Source of the DNA: Thermoanaerobaculia bacterium
Lineage (GTDB): Bacteria; Acidobacteriota; Thermoanaerobaculia; Gp7-AA8
Assembly (NCBI GenBank): GCA_017883235.1
Contig: JADGNY010000009.1
Coordinates: 25,534 to 89,533 of the forward strand
Direction of reading: 5' to 3'
DNA: 64,000 bases
Under the pieces are notes generated by a model that did not search any database, was not told the origin of the DNA, and saw only the letters and a program-made list of their open reading frames with translations. Below, one piece after another: positions 53,635 to 62,918 of the stretch. How positions within the stretch are numbered: position 1 is the first letter of the stretch; every line of letters begins with the position of its first letter. The translations under genes were made by a program, and so were the position numbers.

Positions 53635-56600
53635 ATGAAGAAGCTTGCCTTTCTGCTCCTCCTCACGCTCGCCCTTCCGCTCGCCGCCCAGATCGATCCC
53701 GGGATGTACGGCGAGATGCGATGGCGGATGATCGGTCCCTTCCGCGGCGGACGCACCGTTGCCGGCGTCGGCGTCGCGAAGCAGCCGAGCGTTTTCTACA
53801 TCGGCGTCAACAACGGCGGGGTGTGGCGCACCAACGACTACGGCCGCATCTGGACGCCGATCTTCGACGACCAGCCCTCCGGGTCGATCGGTGCCATCGG
53901 CATCTCGCAGTCCGATCCGAACGTCATCTATGTTGGGAGCGGGGAGGGCCTTCAGCGTCCTGACCTCGCCACCGGCGACGGGATGTACAAGTCAACCGAC
54001 GCCGGCAAAACCTGGACGCACCTCGGACTGCGCAATGCGCAGCAGATCCCGCAGATCGTCGTCGATCCGGGCGATCCGAACCGCCTATTCGTCGCGGTGC
54101 TCGGCCATCCCTACGGCCCGAACGAGGAGCGCGGCATCTTCCGCTCCACCGACGGCGGACGTTCGTTCCAGAAAGTGCTCTACAAGAACGAATTCACCGG
54201 CGGCATCGACGTCATCCTCGATCCCTCGAACGCGCAGACCGTCTACGCCGCGCTGTGGCAGGCGCAGCAGGGCCCGTGGGAGAACGCCTACTTCGCCGGT
54301 CCGGCCAGCGGGCTTTTCAAATCGACGGACGGCGGAACGACGTGGCAGGAGCTGAAAGGCGGCCTGCCGTCGTCGGACGCGATCGGGCGCATCGGCATCG
54401 AGGTCTCGCAGGCCGATCCGAAGCGGCTCTACGCCATCTGCGGCGAAAACGCCAAGATGGGCGGGCTCTATCGATCCGACGACGGCGGCGTGACCTGGAC
54501 GCGCGCGAACAAGGACGAAAGGATCTGGGGCCGGCCGGGCGATTTCAACGAGGTGCGCAGCGATCCGAAGAACGCGGACGTCGTCTACGTCGCGAACGTC
54601 GTGACCTGGAAGTCGACCGACGGCGGCAAGACCTTCGCGTCATTCCGCGGAGCGCCGGGCGGCGACGACTACCACCGTGTCTGGATCAATCCCAATGACT
54701 CGAAAACGATTCTCATCGCCTCCGACCAGGGGGCCATCGTCTCGGTCAACGGAGGGGAGTCGTGGAGCTCCTGGTACAACCAGCCGACCGCGCAGATGTT
54801 TCACGTCAACGCCGACAACGGTTTCCCCTACCGCGTCTGCGGCGGACAGCAGGAGAGCGGCTCGGCGTGTGTGGCCAGCCGCGGAGATGACGGCGCCATC
54901 ACCTTCCGGGAGTGGCATCCGGTCGGCGTGGAGGAGTATGGCTACGCGGTCCCCGATCCGCTCGATCCCGACATCATTTTCGGCGGGAAAGTCAGCCGCA
55001 CCGACCGGCGTACCGGTCAGGTCAAAGACGTCACTCCGAAGCCACTCCGCAAGGGTGGCTACCGGACGGTGCGCACCGCGCCGGTGGTCTTCTCGCAGGC
55101 CGATCCGCATGCGCTCTTCTTCGCTTCGAACACGGTCTGGAAAACGACGAACGGCGGCGAGAGCTGGACGGAGATCAGCCCCGATCTGACGCGAAAGAGC
55201 TGGACCGTGCCGGAGAGTGCGCGCGGATACCTGAATACGCCGGTGACGAAGGTGACCCAGCGCGGCGTCGTCTACGCGCTGGCGCCGTCGCCGCTCGACA
55301 TCAATACGCTGTGGGCCGGAACCGACGACGGGCTGATTCAGGTCACGCGTGACGGCGGCAAGTCGTGGAACGACGTCACGCCGCCGGAGATGAAGCCGTG
55401 GGCGAAGGTGTCCGTGCTCGAGGCGTCGCACGCCGATGCCAACGAGGCCTATGCGGCCATCAACACCATCCGTCTCGATGAACTGCATCCGCACATCTAC
55501 CGCACCCGCGACGGCGGCAAGAGCTGGCAGCACATCACCAGCGGGATCGCCGACGGCGCCACGATCAACGCCGTCCGCGAAGATCCGAAGCGTCACGGAC
55601 TCCTTTTCGCCGGCAGCGAGACGCAGGTGTGGTTCTCCATCGACGACGGCGATTCGTGGCAGTCGCTGCGCCAGAACATGCCGGCGTCATCGATCCGCGA
55701 TCTGGCCGTTCACGAGGACGATGTCATCGTAGCCACGCACGGCCGCGGATTCTGGATTCTCGACGACATCGAGCCGCTGCGGCAGATGCACCCTCGGATA
55801 TCGGAGACGACGATCTTCAAGCCACAACACGCGCTGCGGATCCGCTGGAACAAGAACACCGACACGCCGATCCCACCCGATGAACCAATGGGGCAGAACC
55901 CGCCGGACGGTGCCGTCATCGATTACTACCTGCCGGCTGCCGCGTCAGGGCCGGTGACGCTGGACATCCTCGACGGCTCCGGCGCCGTGGTCCGGCACTA
56001 CGCGAGCACCGACCCGACTCCCGCGCCGAAGGACGAGGGGAACATCCCGTGGTGGTGGATCCGTCCGGTGAAGGCGCTGTCTGCCACCGCCGGCATGCAC
56101 CGATTCACGTGGGACCTTCGCTATCCGCCGGCGCCCGGCTCGCGCAATGCCTATCCCATCGCCGCCACGCCGCATGACACCGCGCCGTCGCCAAGCTCGC
56201 CGTGGGTGGTACCGAGCGTCTACGAGCTTCGCTTGTCCGTCGATGGAAAGACGTACAAGCAGTGGCTGACCGTGGACATCGATCCGCGCGTGAAGACGCC
56301 GGCGATCGATCTTCAACGGCAGTTCGCGTTGTCGAAAGAGATGTATGACGACATCGGTCAGCTCGAGTCGGTCAGCGGCCGCATCCGCGCTACGCGCGCG
56401 AATCTCCGCGCCGCCGCGCAGAGCGATTCGGTCAAAGCCCTCCGCAAGCAGGCCGCCGAGCTCTCGGGCGCCGCGGGCGAGGAGGACGACGAGGCGCCGC
56501 CGTCCGCCGCGCCGGACCACGAAACGCTGAGCAGCCTCACGCAGTCGCTCCGTGCGCTCTTGCGCGTCCTGCAGGAAGACGACGCCGCTCCGACCACGCA

Positions 56601-56715
56601 GCTTGCCTCCGCCGTCGAAGACCGCCGCCACGCCGTCGCCGAGATCCTCGGCAGAGCGCAAGCCTTCGAGACCGCGGTCAAAGCCGCCAAGGTGCCGGAG
56701 GCGCCGAAACGCTGA
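53635..56715 (+). CDS. Secreted Asp-box (BNR) beta-propeller protein, sortilin/VPS10-like
   Basis: 1026 residues. Signal peptide 'LAFLLLLTLALPLAAQ'. At least nine Asp-boxes such as 'STDAGKTW', 'STDGGRSF', 'SDDGGVTW', 'TTNGGESW', 'TRDGGKSW' and 'SIDDGDSW' indicate one or two beta-propellers over the first 700 residues. A beta-rich linker follows and a C-terminal helical segment ('EMYDDIGQLESVSGRI') that may be a coiled coil. Relatives are annotated as glycosyl hydrolases, but most have no proven activity. A 3'-terminal fragment of a paralogue lies 0.7 kb downstream. Confidence 0.85.
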   Translation: MKKLAFLLLLTLALPLAAQIDPGMYGEMRWRMIGPFRGGRTVAGVGVAKQPSVFYIGVNNGGVWRTNDYGRIWTPIFDDQPSGSIGAIGISQSDPNVIYVGSGEGLQRPDLATGDGMYKSTDAGKTWTHLGLRNAQQIPQIVVDPGDPNRLFVAVLGHPYGPNEERGIFRSTDGGRSFQKVLYKNEFTGGIDVILDPSNAQTVYAALWQAQQGPWENAYFAGPASGLFKSTDGGTTWQELKGGLPSSDAIGRIGIEVSQADPKRLYAICGENAKMGGLYRSDDGGVTWTRANKDERIWGRPGDFNEVRSDPKNADVVYVANVVTWKSTDGGKTFASFRGAPGGDDYHRVWINPNDSKTILIASDQGAIVSVNGGESWSSWYNQPTAQMFHVNADNGFPYRVCGGQQESGSACVASRGDDGAITFREWHPVGVEEYGYAVPDPLDPDIIFGGKVSRTDRRTGQVKDVTPKPLRKGGYRTVRTAPVVFSQADPHALFFASNTVWKTTNGGESWTEISPDLTRKSWTVPESARGYLNTPVTKVTQRGVVYALAPSPLDINTLWAGTDDGLIQVTRDGGKSWNDVTPPEMKPWAKVSVLEASHADANEAYAAINTIRLDELHPHIYRTRDGGKSWQHITSGIADGATINAVREDPKRHGLLFAGSETQVWFSIDDGDSWQSLRQNMPASSIRDLAVHEDDVIVATHGRGFWILDDIEPLRQMHPRISETTIFKPQHALRIRWNKNTDTPIPPDEPMGQNPPDGAVIDYYLPAAASGPVTLDILDGSGAVVRHYASTDPTPAPKDEGNIPWWWIRPVKALSATAGMHRFTWDLRYPPAPGSRNAYPIAATPHDTAPSPSSPWVVPSVYELRLSVDGKTYKQWLTVDIDPRVKTPAIDLQRQFALSKEMYDDIGQLESVSGRIRATRANLRAAAQSDSVKALRKQAAELSGAAGEEDDEAPPSAAPDHETLSSLTQSLRALLRVLQEDDAAPTTQLASAVEDRRHAVAEILGRAQAFETAVKAAKVPEAPKR

Positions 56716-56729
56716 GGGTTTGAAAGGCC

Positions 56730-56803
56730 ATCCGCAGATGGCGCAGATGGACGCAGATGTGAGTTGGGTTTGATCTGTGTCACATCTGCGACATCTGCGG
56801 ATA
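56730..56803 (+). repeat. Inverted repeat with ATCCGCAGATG arms, copy 1
   Basis: 'ATCCGCAGATGGCGCAGATG' on the left is answered by 'CACATCTGCGACATCTGCGG' plus AT on the right. A second copy is at 57562-57638, each behind a copy of the same gene end. Confidence 0.85.
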
Positions 56804-56831
56804 TCGACCCACGGAGTTGCCACCGCCGGCC

Positions 56832-57055
56832 GCCGCGGAGCGGCGCAATCTACTTAGCCCACAGCGTGAGCTGTGGGATCGAGATCGGGCCAATTTCCAG
56901 CCGCGGAGCGGCGACATTTCGAACGTCGGCAATGACGCAAACAAGCGGTGTATGTGATCACTCCGAGATGTCGCCGCTCCGCGGCTGGAGATTGGCCCGT
57001 ATCCGAGTCCCACAGCTCACGCTGTGGGCTACGTAGATTGCGCCGCTCCGCGGCT
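56832..57055 (+). repeat. Large inverted repeat, arms about 90 bp
   Basis: Left arm starts 'GCCGCGGAGCGGCGCAATCT' and holds 'CCCACAGCGTGAGCTGTGGG'; the right arm ends with 'AGATTGCGCCGCTCCGCGGC' and holds 'CCCACAGCTCACGCTGTGGG'. About 45 unpaired bases in the centre. No coding content. Confidence 0.85.
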
Positions 57056-57120
57056 GAGAGCCGCCCCCGGCGGCGGGTGTGGCTAACGCTGCGAATTTCA
57101 TTTATCCTCGGCTCTGCGCC

Positions 57121-57306
57121 ATGACGACGAATGAAACGAAACCTGCTGACGTCAAACAACTGACGATCGCGGACCGAATCGAGGCGGCGAGAGAGCTCTT
57201 TCGCGAGGCGCGGTACCACCTTCCTCGAACGCGTCGCCGTACACGCCCGAATCCGTTCGCCCAGATATTGAAGGACATGCATGACAGGCGCGAGCCCTCT
57301 GAGTGA
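57121..57306 (+). CDS. Small hypothetical protein
   Basis: 61 residues from 'MTTNETKPADVKQLTIADRI'; basic, mostly helical ('IEAARELFREARYHL'). No family recognised. The track starts 14 codons earlier in the repeat flank. A strong hairpin terminator follows 20 bases after the stop, which supports a real transcript. Confidence 0.45.
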   Translation: MTTNETKPADVKQLTIADRIEAARELFREARYHLPRTRRRTRPNPFAQILKDMHDRREPSE

Positions 57307-57327
57307 TCGACGTCCCAGCCCAAGCAA

Positions 57328-57358
57328 AACGCCCCGCGGTGTGCCACCGCGGGGCGTT
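57328..57358 (+). terminator. Rho-independent-type hairpin, possibly bidirectional
   Basis: 'AACGCCCCGCGGTG' pairs perfectly with 'CACCGCGGGGCGTT' around a three-base loop; A-rich on the left and T-poor on the right, so it may work better for leftward transcription. Confidence 0.75.
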
Positions 57359-57368
57359 CCTGTAATGC

Positions 57369-57415
57369 CTACTTCACGTTCAACGCGAAATCGTCGACGA
57401 CGAATGACGTCTGGC
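57369..57415 (-). pseudogene. C-terminal scrap of a leftward gene
   Basis: The minus strand reads 'SQTSFVVDDFALNVK' and a stop. This resembles the last strand of a secreted carbohydrate-binding or jelly-roll domain. Everything upstream is missing; the sequence joins directly to a fragment of another gene. Confidence 0.45.
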
Positions 57416-57547
57416 TTCGCTCCGACCACGCAACTCTCCGCCGCCGTCGACGACCGCCGCCACGCCGTCGCCGAGATCCTCGGCAGGGTGCAGTCCTTCG
57501 AGAGTGCGGTGAAAGACGCCAAGGTGCCGGAGGCGTCGAAGCGCTGA
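57416..57547 (+). pseudogene. 3'-terminal fragment of an Asp-box protein paralogue
   Basis: Translates to 'APTTQLSAAVDDRRHAVAEI' through 'VPEASKR' and stop, nearly the same as the last 42 residues of the protein ending at 56715 ('APTTQLASAVEDRRHAVAEI'). The copies differ at many bases, so the duplication is not recent. The same kind of inverted repeat follows both. The body of the gene is absent. Confidence 0.8.
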
Positions 57548-57561
57548 GGGTTCCGAAAAGG

Positions 57562-57638
57562 CCATCCGCAGATGACGCAGATGGACGCAGATGAGAGATA
57601 GGTTTGATCTGCGTCACATCGCGACATCTGCGGATATC
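57562..57638 (+). repeat. Inverted repeat with ATCCGCAGATG arms, copy 2
   Basis: Close relative of 56730-56803, in the same position behind the fragment of the Asp-box gene. Confidence 0.85.
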
Positions 57639-57709
57639 GCCCCATGGAGTAGCCTCCTGCTTGCGCCGCGGTCCAATCTCCCGTCCATGGCATCGCATGG
57701 AGGACGGTT

Positions 57710-57960
57710 GCGCGCGGAGGCGCGCACGCACAGTGCAGCCCCGCGCTCGGCGTAGCGCGAGCGCGGGGCATCAGTGGTGATAGGGAAGTGCGGCCGCGGA
57801 GGCGGCCGCCACAGGAGCTGTGCGTATCGCCCTTCTGTTGCGAATTGGGTGGCGTTGTCCCGGCCGCCTCCGCGGCCGGCAAATTGGCGACACGCTCTTC
57901 CCCCCGCGCTCGCGCTACGGCGAGCGCGGGGCTGGATTCTGGAGCGCGCCTTCGCGCGCA
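57710..57960 (+). repeat. Nested mirror of six palindromes
   Basis: Three palindromes, 'GCGCGCGGAGGCGCGC', 'CCCGCGCTCGGCGTAGCGCG' and 'GCGGCCGCGGAGGCGGCCGC', are followed by their counterparts in reverse order: 'GGCCGCCTCCGCGGCCGG', 'CCCGCGCTCGCGCTACGGCG' and 'GCGCGCCTTCGCGCGC'. The whole can fold back on itself. No gene in this stretch; the long ORFs here are artefacts of GC-rich repeats. Confidence 0.8.
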
Positions 57961-58079
57961 TCCGGGGAGACCTTGGACGCCAATCGCGTTGGGTTGCGGC
58001 GAAGCCGGCGCTGTGCGAAGGCGCTCGTCCAAGCCAGGGCAGCCACCAATTTCGGAAATGCGGCGACGACCCGGAGTCT

Positions 58080-58350
58080 GTTAACGGCCTCCGGAAGCCG
58101 TTAACGGCCTCTGGGAAGCTGTTAACGGCCTCTGGGAAGCTGTTAACGGCCTCTGGGAAGCTGTTAACGGCCTCTGGGAAGCTGTTAACGGCCTCTGGGA
58201 AGCTGTTAACGGCCTCCGGGAAGCTGTTAACGGCCTCTGGGAAGCTGTTAACGGCCTCCGGGAGGCTGTTAACGGCCTCCGCGAAGCTGTTAACGGCCTC
58301 CGGGAAGCTGTTAACGGCCTCCGGGAAGCCGTTAACGGCCTCCGGGAGTG
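58080..58350 (+). repeat. Tandem array of thirteen 21-bp units
   Basis: Units 'GTTAACGGCCTCTGGGAAGC' plus T, with C/T variation at one position. GTTAAC is itself palindromic and some units pair AACGGCCTC with GAGGCTGTT. Because 21 is a multiple of three, both strands stay open and produce heptapeptide repeats in the ORF track. No unique spacers. Confidence 0.92.
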
Positions 58351-58459
58351 TATTCACGGACTCCCGGAGTCCGCCGACTTACCACTTTTGGCCGTTCAAG
58401 ATCATCTCGCCGCTGGATGCCGCAGCCGGTTGGCGAGTTTGAAGTGCGTCCCGTCCCGG

Positions 58460-58942
58460 CTACCCCTGCGGCCTCTCTTCCGGAAACGGCCAGTTCACGG
58501 CCTCGGCGAACCCGGCGATCGACGCGCCGAGGCGCTCGCGGTGCGCGTAGGCCAGCCCGTGCAGCTCGCGCATCAGCAGCGCGCCGGCGCTCTCGCCGTT
58601 CTCCTCGGCCAGGCACTTGAGCGCCGCCACGACATAGCGCGGCAGCAGCGCCGTGAACCTGCGCGTCCGCACCCCCGCCGGCAGGACGAGCGCCGCATCC
58701 CTCCCCAGCGCCTCCTCGATGGCATCGATCGGCCAGACATGCACGGCCTGCTCCGCCAGCTCATGAATGTCGATCATCGCCCCGGCGCACCCCGACGCCG
58801 CCTCGATCTCGCCCTCCTCGATCGCCGCCGCGATCTCCCCGCCCGACCTCCCCAGCAGCCGCGCCGCGTCGTCGATAGTGACGCGCGCCTCGTCATGTAG
58901 GAAGATGGAGCGAATGCGTTCGGTGACGGTTGGGTCGAGCAT
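58460..58942 (-). CDS. Hypothetical helix-turn-helix protein (multicopy family)
   Basis: 160 residues from 'MLDPTVTERIRSIF'. 'VTIDDAARLLGRSGGEIAAA' resembles an excisionase/MerR-type helix-turn-helix; 'LPRYVVAALKCLAEENGESA' resembles a ribbon-helix-helix-like helix pair. A second copy begins at the right edge of the window (63889 onward), nearly identical at the DNA level. No signal peptide. Its function is unknown; DNA binding is inferred from the motif only. Confidence 0.6.
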   Translation of the reverse strand: MLDPTVTERIRSIFLHDEARVTIDDAARLLGRSGGEIAAAIEEGEIEAASGCAGAMIDIHELAEQAVHVWPIDAIEEALGRDAALVLPAGVRTRRFTALLPRYVVAALKCLAEENGESAGALLMRELHGLAYAHRERLGASIAGFAEAVNWPFPEERPQG

Positions 58943-59018
58943 GTTCAAGCACCCCGCGAATATCAAGATGAATATATATTTTCTCAGGAATCCTCACCGC
59001 TGAGATGCGCCGACGACT

Positions 59019-59165
59019 CTAGCTGGTGCGCACGAGTTCGACTTCAATCTCCGCAATCTGCCGCAGAGCCAATCCGAGCTGCCGTTCGGCAACATCCAGC
59101 GCTTCGTCCCAGACGATCCCATCGTAGGAGCAGAGGCTGACGGTGTAGGAAGTCTTGTACGACAT
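59019..59165 (-). CDS. Small hypothetical protein (48 aa), multicopy
   Basis: 'MSYKTSYTVSLCSYDGIVWD' then 'LGLALRQIAEIEVELVRTS'. Too short for the track. It is supported by a mutated second copy at 63543-63619 in which most changes between copies are at third codon positions or conservative. Upstream of the HTH gene on the same strand, 76 bases apart. No family recognised. Confidence 0.45.
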   Translation of the reverse strand: MSYKTSYTVSLCSYDGIVWDEALDVAERQLGLALRQIAEIEVELVRTS

Positions 59166-59228
59166 CGCGAGCAGGGCCGCGCAGCAACTCGCACCTCGCG
59201 ACCACCTTGTCGGCGTTCGTCCAAATCA

Positions 59229-59592
59229 GTGGGTTCGCCCATCATCACGCCGGACACGTGGCAAGTGGTCCAGGCGAGGCTTGACCACTCCTTGTGGGAG
59301 CGCACGCCACCGGGCCTTGCCGCACAGCTCAAGCAGGCCTTCGAACGCTCCGGCGCCATCAACCGCAAGGCACTCGACCTCCCGACGTGGGGCGACGTAC
59401 CTGCGACACTTCAAGGACGGTACGCAAGACGCACTCTCGCTGGCCTACCAATCCACGATCGCGCATGCCGAACGACCCATCATTCGTGCGCTACGTGACC
59501 GCTTCACCCTGACAAGAGAAGACGACATCTTTGTCCTCAAATGCCCTCTGGGTTTGGTTGTTATTTCCGGACCGGCGGCGGTGATACCATGA
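59229..59592 (+). pseudogene. Possible frame-broken hypothetical gene
   Basis: 'MGSPIITPDTWQVVQARLDH' to 'ALDLPTWGDV' lies in one frame; 'YLRHFKDGTQDALSLAYQST' to 'ISGPAAVIP' continues in another after about 59395. Composition of both parts is protein-like. One additional base would explain the break. I do not recognise the protein, and the joint is a guess. Confidence 0.3.
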
Positions 59593-59736
59593 CGTAAACG
59601 CAAGCTTAACTGAAAAGTGGGGGGATGGATTTGGGCCATTCGCGACCCTCTCGAAGTGCTCGTTCCTCGATGCCGATGGCAGCGATTCGCGAGAAACTTG
59701 CGCGACCTCGACGAGCGGTGCTAGGGTTCGGCGGCC

Positions 59737-62700
59737 ATGATGAGTAATTATGTAATGCGGCCCCAGGCCGGGCGATACCCGTTCGCCGCATTTGCCGTTC
59801 TTGCATGCTTCAATTTGCTTCCGTTGTGCGCGGCTACCAACACCGCTCCGGTGAGGGTACACGTCAGAGCCGCGGGCGGTGCATTGATTCGTGACGCGTA
59901 TGTCGCGCTCGTTCCCGTATGGCGGCCGCTGAGCCGTCCATTGCTGGAAACCGTGGCAGAAAACGGGATCTGGAGCGCTCTCGCCCCGGCGGGAAACTAT
60001 CGCCTCATCGCCGGTGCGAATCGATTCCGCGAAGAGTCCCGTGCTGTCTCGGTTACCGCGGATAACGGTGCGGACCTGACCATCGAATTACAGCCGCTGC
60101 AACAGGCTTCCGGAAATGTGAGCGACGAACGCGGCAATCCGATCGCCGGCGTGCGCATCGCTACCGTCTCCGCGGCGATCGCGCCACCGCTGGGGACGAT
60201 GAGCAGACTGGCCGCCGATTATCTCGGCTCGGATTGGTTCACGACGACCGCCAAGAATGGCGACTGGACGCTCGCGCTCCCGGCCGGGACGACGCCGTTG
60301 CTCTACGAGAAAACGGGCTACGCGGCGGAGTGGCGGCTTCATAAGCAGGATGATCCCGCCGCACTCGATGTCACCTTGAAGAAAGGAGCCGCCCTGCATC
60401 TAATCGCCGACCGCTCAGATTCTGATCTCGTAGTGACAATAGTTCGAGAGGATTCCAACGCTGGTTCGGGAGTTCCGTCCGACTGGCAGCGCCAGATCTG
60501 GGCGCGATGGGCGTCCACGACGACGTTGTCGTGGGATTCTTTGCAGCCTGGTACCTACAGCATTTACGCGAAGTACCCCAATCCGAAGTTCTTTATGCAG
60601 CGAGCCGTGAAAATCGGAACGGTGACACTGGCGCCATTGGAATCACGCAAGCTCCCCGTAACGCTCCCCTCCGCACTCGTTGCGGCGAAGAGCGTCGCTA
60701 CGCTATTTGTGGAGGGGGCCACTCGGAAAGATGTTGGCGATGATGTCCAGGCATTCGGCGTTAGCGCCACGGGGGCACCGCAGCGTATCGATTTGGCGGA
60801 GGAGGAGGCCAGCGGCGGCCTCGTTTTTCATTTGAAGGAGGCCGAGGTGCGTCCACCGTTCTCGGTGGTCACGCCGAACCTGTATGTAGCGACGTTTCCT
60901 GACATGGCCGGAGCCGGTAACGACCCGGAGGGACAACCGCTACGCGGAATCGTGCATCCGCGCGCCGACGCTCACCTGGAGCTTCATTCCGCGGAGAAGG
61001 ATGTGAACTTTCCTCTCGCAGGAAAGGGCGTCCTGCGCAACTGCGGCAAAGTGAATCGCGTAACGGTGGCCGCAGAAATTCGTCAAGGGAAACTGGCGCG
61101 GTTCACCGCTCCCGCCGGCTGCGCCAATCTCACTCTTTTCTTCGATCCGTTCGAGCCGGTCATCATCGAGACGCGGCTCAAGCCTGGCGATCAATCGCTC
61201 GGCAGATCCGTATTGCACGCGGCGGCGGCCGCGGACGTACACGTGGTGCGCGACCCAGGCGGCGAGGCTGTTCCTGGCGCCACCGTGCGGGTGGCCGCTC
61301 GCAGCGAAGCCTTCCCGCTCGCGACCGTGCTGATTGACGAGGCGGTGACCGGAGACGACGGCTGGACTCACTTCTCCAGGCTTCCGCTCTATCGTGACCT
61401 GCGTGTAACCGCGCAAAGCAAGAATGACGAAAAGTCGCTAGTCGCCGATCTCCGGCTGGAGCCGCACGGGCATGCGGTAGTCGATCCGCTGGCGATTCCG
61501 AAACCGGCGGAGCTTACTGTCGATCTGAAACTCGATCCTGAATTCCGCGCGCGATTTCCGGCAGCACAGATCTTGAAAGTGTCACTTCATCCCAGCAGTC
61601 CCTCGATCGACCGAACAGAGGCCCATGAGCAGGTTCTCAAGGACGAGACATCGGTCCGTTTTGCCGGGCTGACCCCCGGTACCTGGCGCATCAGGACCGC
61701 GATCAGAGCTGCCGGCACGCATGCCAGTGTAGAAAGCGAAGATATTGAGTTGAAGACCGGGGAAACGCGCCGTTACCTCGACATGGTGAAGCCGCTCGTA
61801 TTCGAGGGTCATGTCAGCGCCAAAGGCACGCGGGTGCCCTCTCGAGTGACCATCCTTGATGCTCCCCGTACAGGCACCCCAAGCCTTTACGTCAACAGCG
61901 ATGACAACGGAGTGTTCTACGCGATGCTGGCGGTTCCGGGGATCTACAGCGTCGAAGTGGCTCGGCTCTTGAGGTCGCGAACCGCGCAGGGTGTTGAATT
62001 CCCCGTCGGCGAGGTCGATTTTTCCGATCCCAGGCGGCCGGTCGAGATCGAAATACCGCAAACACACGTGGTCGCGCACGTGCGCGAATCAGAGCGGCCG
62101 GTGGAACAGGTCGTGGTCAGCGCCGTCCTTCGGCGCGATGGCAATGGCGATGTCCAGTTGATGGAGCATCCCCGTATGGTGACCGATTCCAGTGGTCAGG
62201 CGATATTCGACAATCTCACGCCGGGTACCTGGACCTTTGCAGTCCGCGACAAAGACACCGGCCGCGGCGCTGAGAAGACGATGACGATCAAGGACGGCGA
62301 CGACGCCTCGGTGTTCCTCGATCTACAATGGACCACCGCAATCAAGGGGACCGTTCGCGATCCTGGAGGAACGCCACTTCCCTACGCACACATCGACTGT
62401 GCGTACACAGGAGTTGCCGGAGCAACTGTGACCGCCGCAGGTGATTCCGACGGCGAAGGGAAGTTCAGCGTTGACGTCAGCACGCCGGCGCCCGCGGCCG
62501 CATTCTGCAGTGTCATTGGCCCGATGGGAGGAGTGGATGCCTTTGTGGCCTCCCCCAACCAGACACTCGATGTGACCACGCCGGCTTCCACTGGCACGCT
62601 GCAAATACCTGACTGGTATCAGCAGCAACATCCGGGCATGTTCTGGCTCGGGGCGGCAGACGGCCGCATTATCAATTTGTCGGCTGTGGCGGCAAAACTC

Positions 62701-62904
62701 GGCCGGTTTGGCGGGCCTCTGGTCATCGCCGGTCTCGCCTCTGGCCGCTGGAAACTACTACGCATCGAGTCAATGTCCCAGTGGGCGGCACTCGGCGCCG
62801 GCATGAGTGGATCGCTCAGAGGAATGGCGGATCTTGTGATCGACACCGGCGCTACACAAACAGTGAAACTTTATGGGAGCTCGGCTAATTCGGCCGGAAA
62901 ATGA
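59737..62904 (+). CDS. Large secreted protein with carboxypeptidase-regulatory-like repeats
   Basis: 1055 residues. A signal peptide ('FAAFAVLACFNLLPLCAAT') precedes several beta-sandwich repeats of the CarboxypepD_reg/SdrD type: 'QASGNVSDERGNPIAGVRI', 'VVRDPGGEAVPGATVRVAA' and 'IKGTVRDPGGTPLPYAHIDC' each open a repeat. Between them are 'LTPGTWRI'-like strands. No catalytic motif seen. Probably an exported structural or adhesion-type protein. Its stop overlaps the start region of the Cys-rich peptide gene, so the two are likely co-expressed. Confidence 0.75.
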   Translation: MMSNYVMRPQAGRYPFAAFAVLACFNLLPLCAATNTAPVRVHVRAAGGALIRDAYVALVPVWRPLSRPLLETVAENGIWSALAPAGNYRLIAGANRFREESRAVSVTADNGADLTIELQPLQQASGNVSDERGNPIAGVRIATVSAAIAPPLGTMSRLAADYLGSDWFTTTAKNGDWTLALPAGTTPLLYEKTGYAAEWRLHKQDDPAALDVTLKKGAALHLIADRSDSDLVVTIVREDSNAGSGVPSDWQRQIWARWASTTTLSWDSLQPGTYSIYAKYPNPKFFMQRAVKIGTVTLAPLESRKLPVTLPSALVAAKSVATLFVEGATRKDVGDDVQAFGVSATGAPQRIDLAEEEASGGLVFHLKEAEVRPPFSVVTPNLYVATFPDMAGAGNDPEGQPLRGIVHPRADAHLELHSAEKDVNFPLAGKGVLRNCGKVNRVTVAAEIRQGKLARFTAPAGCANLTLFFDPFEPVIIETRLKPGDQSLGRSVLHAAAAADVHVVRDPGGEAVPGATVRVAARSEAFPLATVLIDEAVTGDDGWTHFSRLPLYRDLRVTAQSKNDEKSLVADLRLEPHGHAVVDPLAIPKPAELTVDLKLDPEFRARFPAAQILKVSLHPSSPSIDRTEAHEQVLKDETSVRFAGLTPGTWRIRTAIRAAGTHASVESEDIELKTGETRRYLDMVKPLVFEGHVSAKGTRVPSRVTILDAPRTGTPSLYVNSDDNGVFYAMLAVPGIYSVEVARLLRSRTAQGVEFPVGEVDFSDPRRPVEIEIPQTHVVAHVRESERPVEQVVVSAVLRRDGNGDVQLMEHPRMVTDSSGQAIFDNLTPGTWTFAVRDKDTGRGAEKTMTIKDGDDASVFLDLQWTTAIKGTVRDPGGTPLPYAHIDCAYTGVAGATVTAAGDSDGEGKFSVDVSTPAPAAAFCSVIGPMGGVDAFVASPNQTLDVTTPASTGTLQIPDWYQQQHPGMFWLGAADGRIINLSAVAAKLGRFGGPLVIAGLASGRWKLLRIESMSQWAALGAGMSGSLRGMADLVIDTGATQTVKLYGSSANSAGK

Positions 62905-62918
62905 AAAAGGAGAGAGCT

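Noticed and set aside
58080-58350. CRISPR array
   Set aside because: Contiguous identical 21-bp units with no spacers.
57614-58357. 247-aa and opposite 222-aa ORFs with heptapeptide repeats
   Set aside because: Produced by the 21-bp tandem array and GC-rich palindromes; both strands are open for the same trivial reason.
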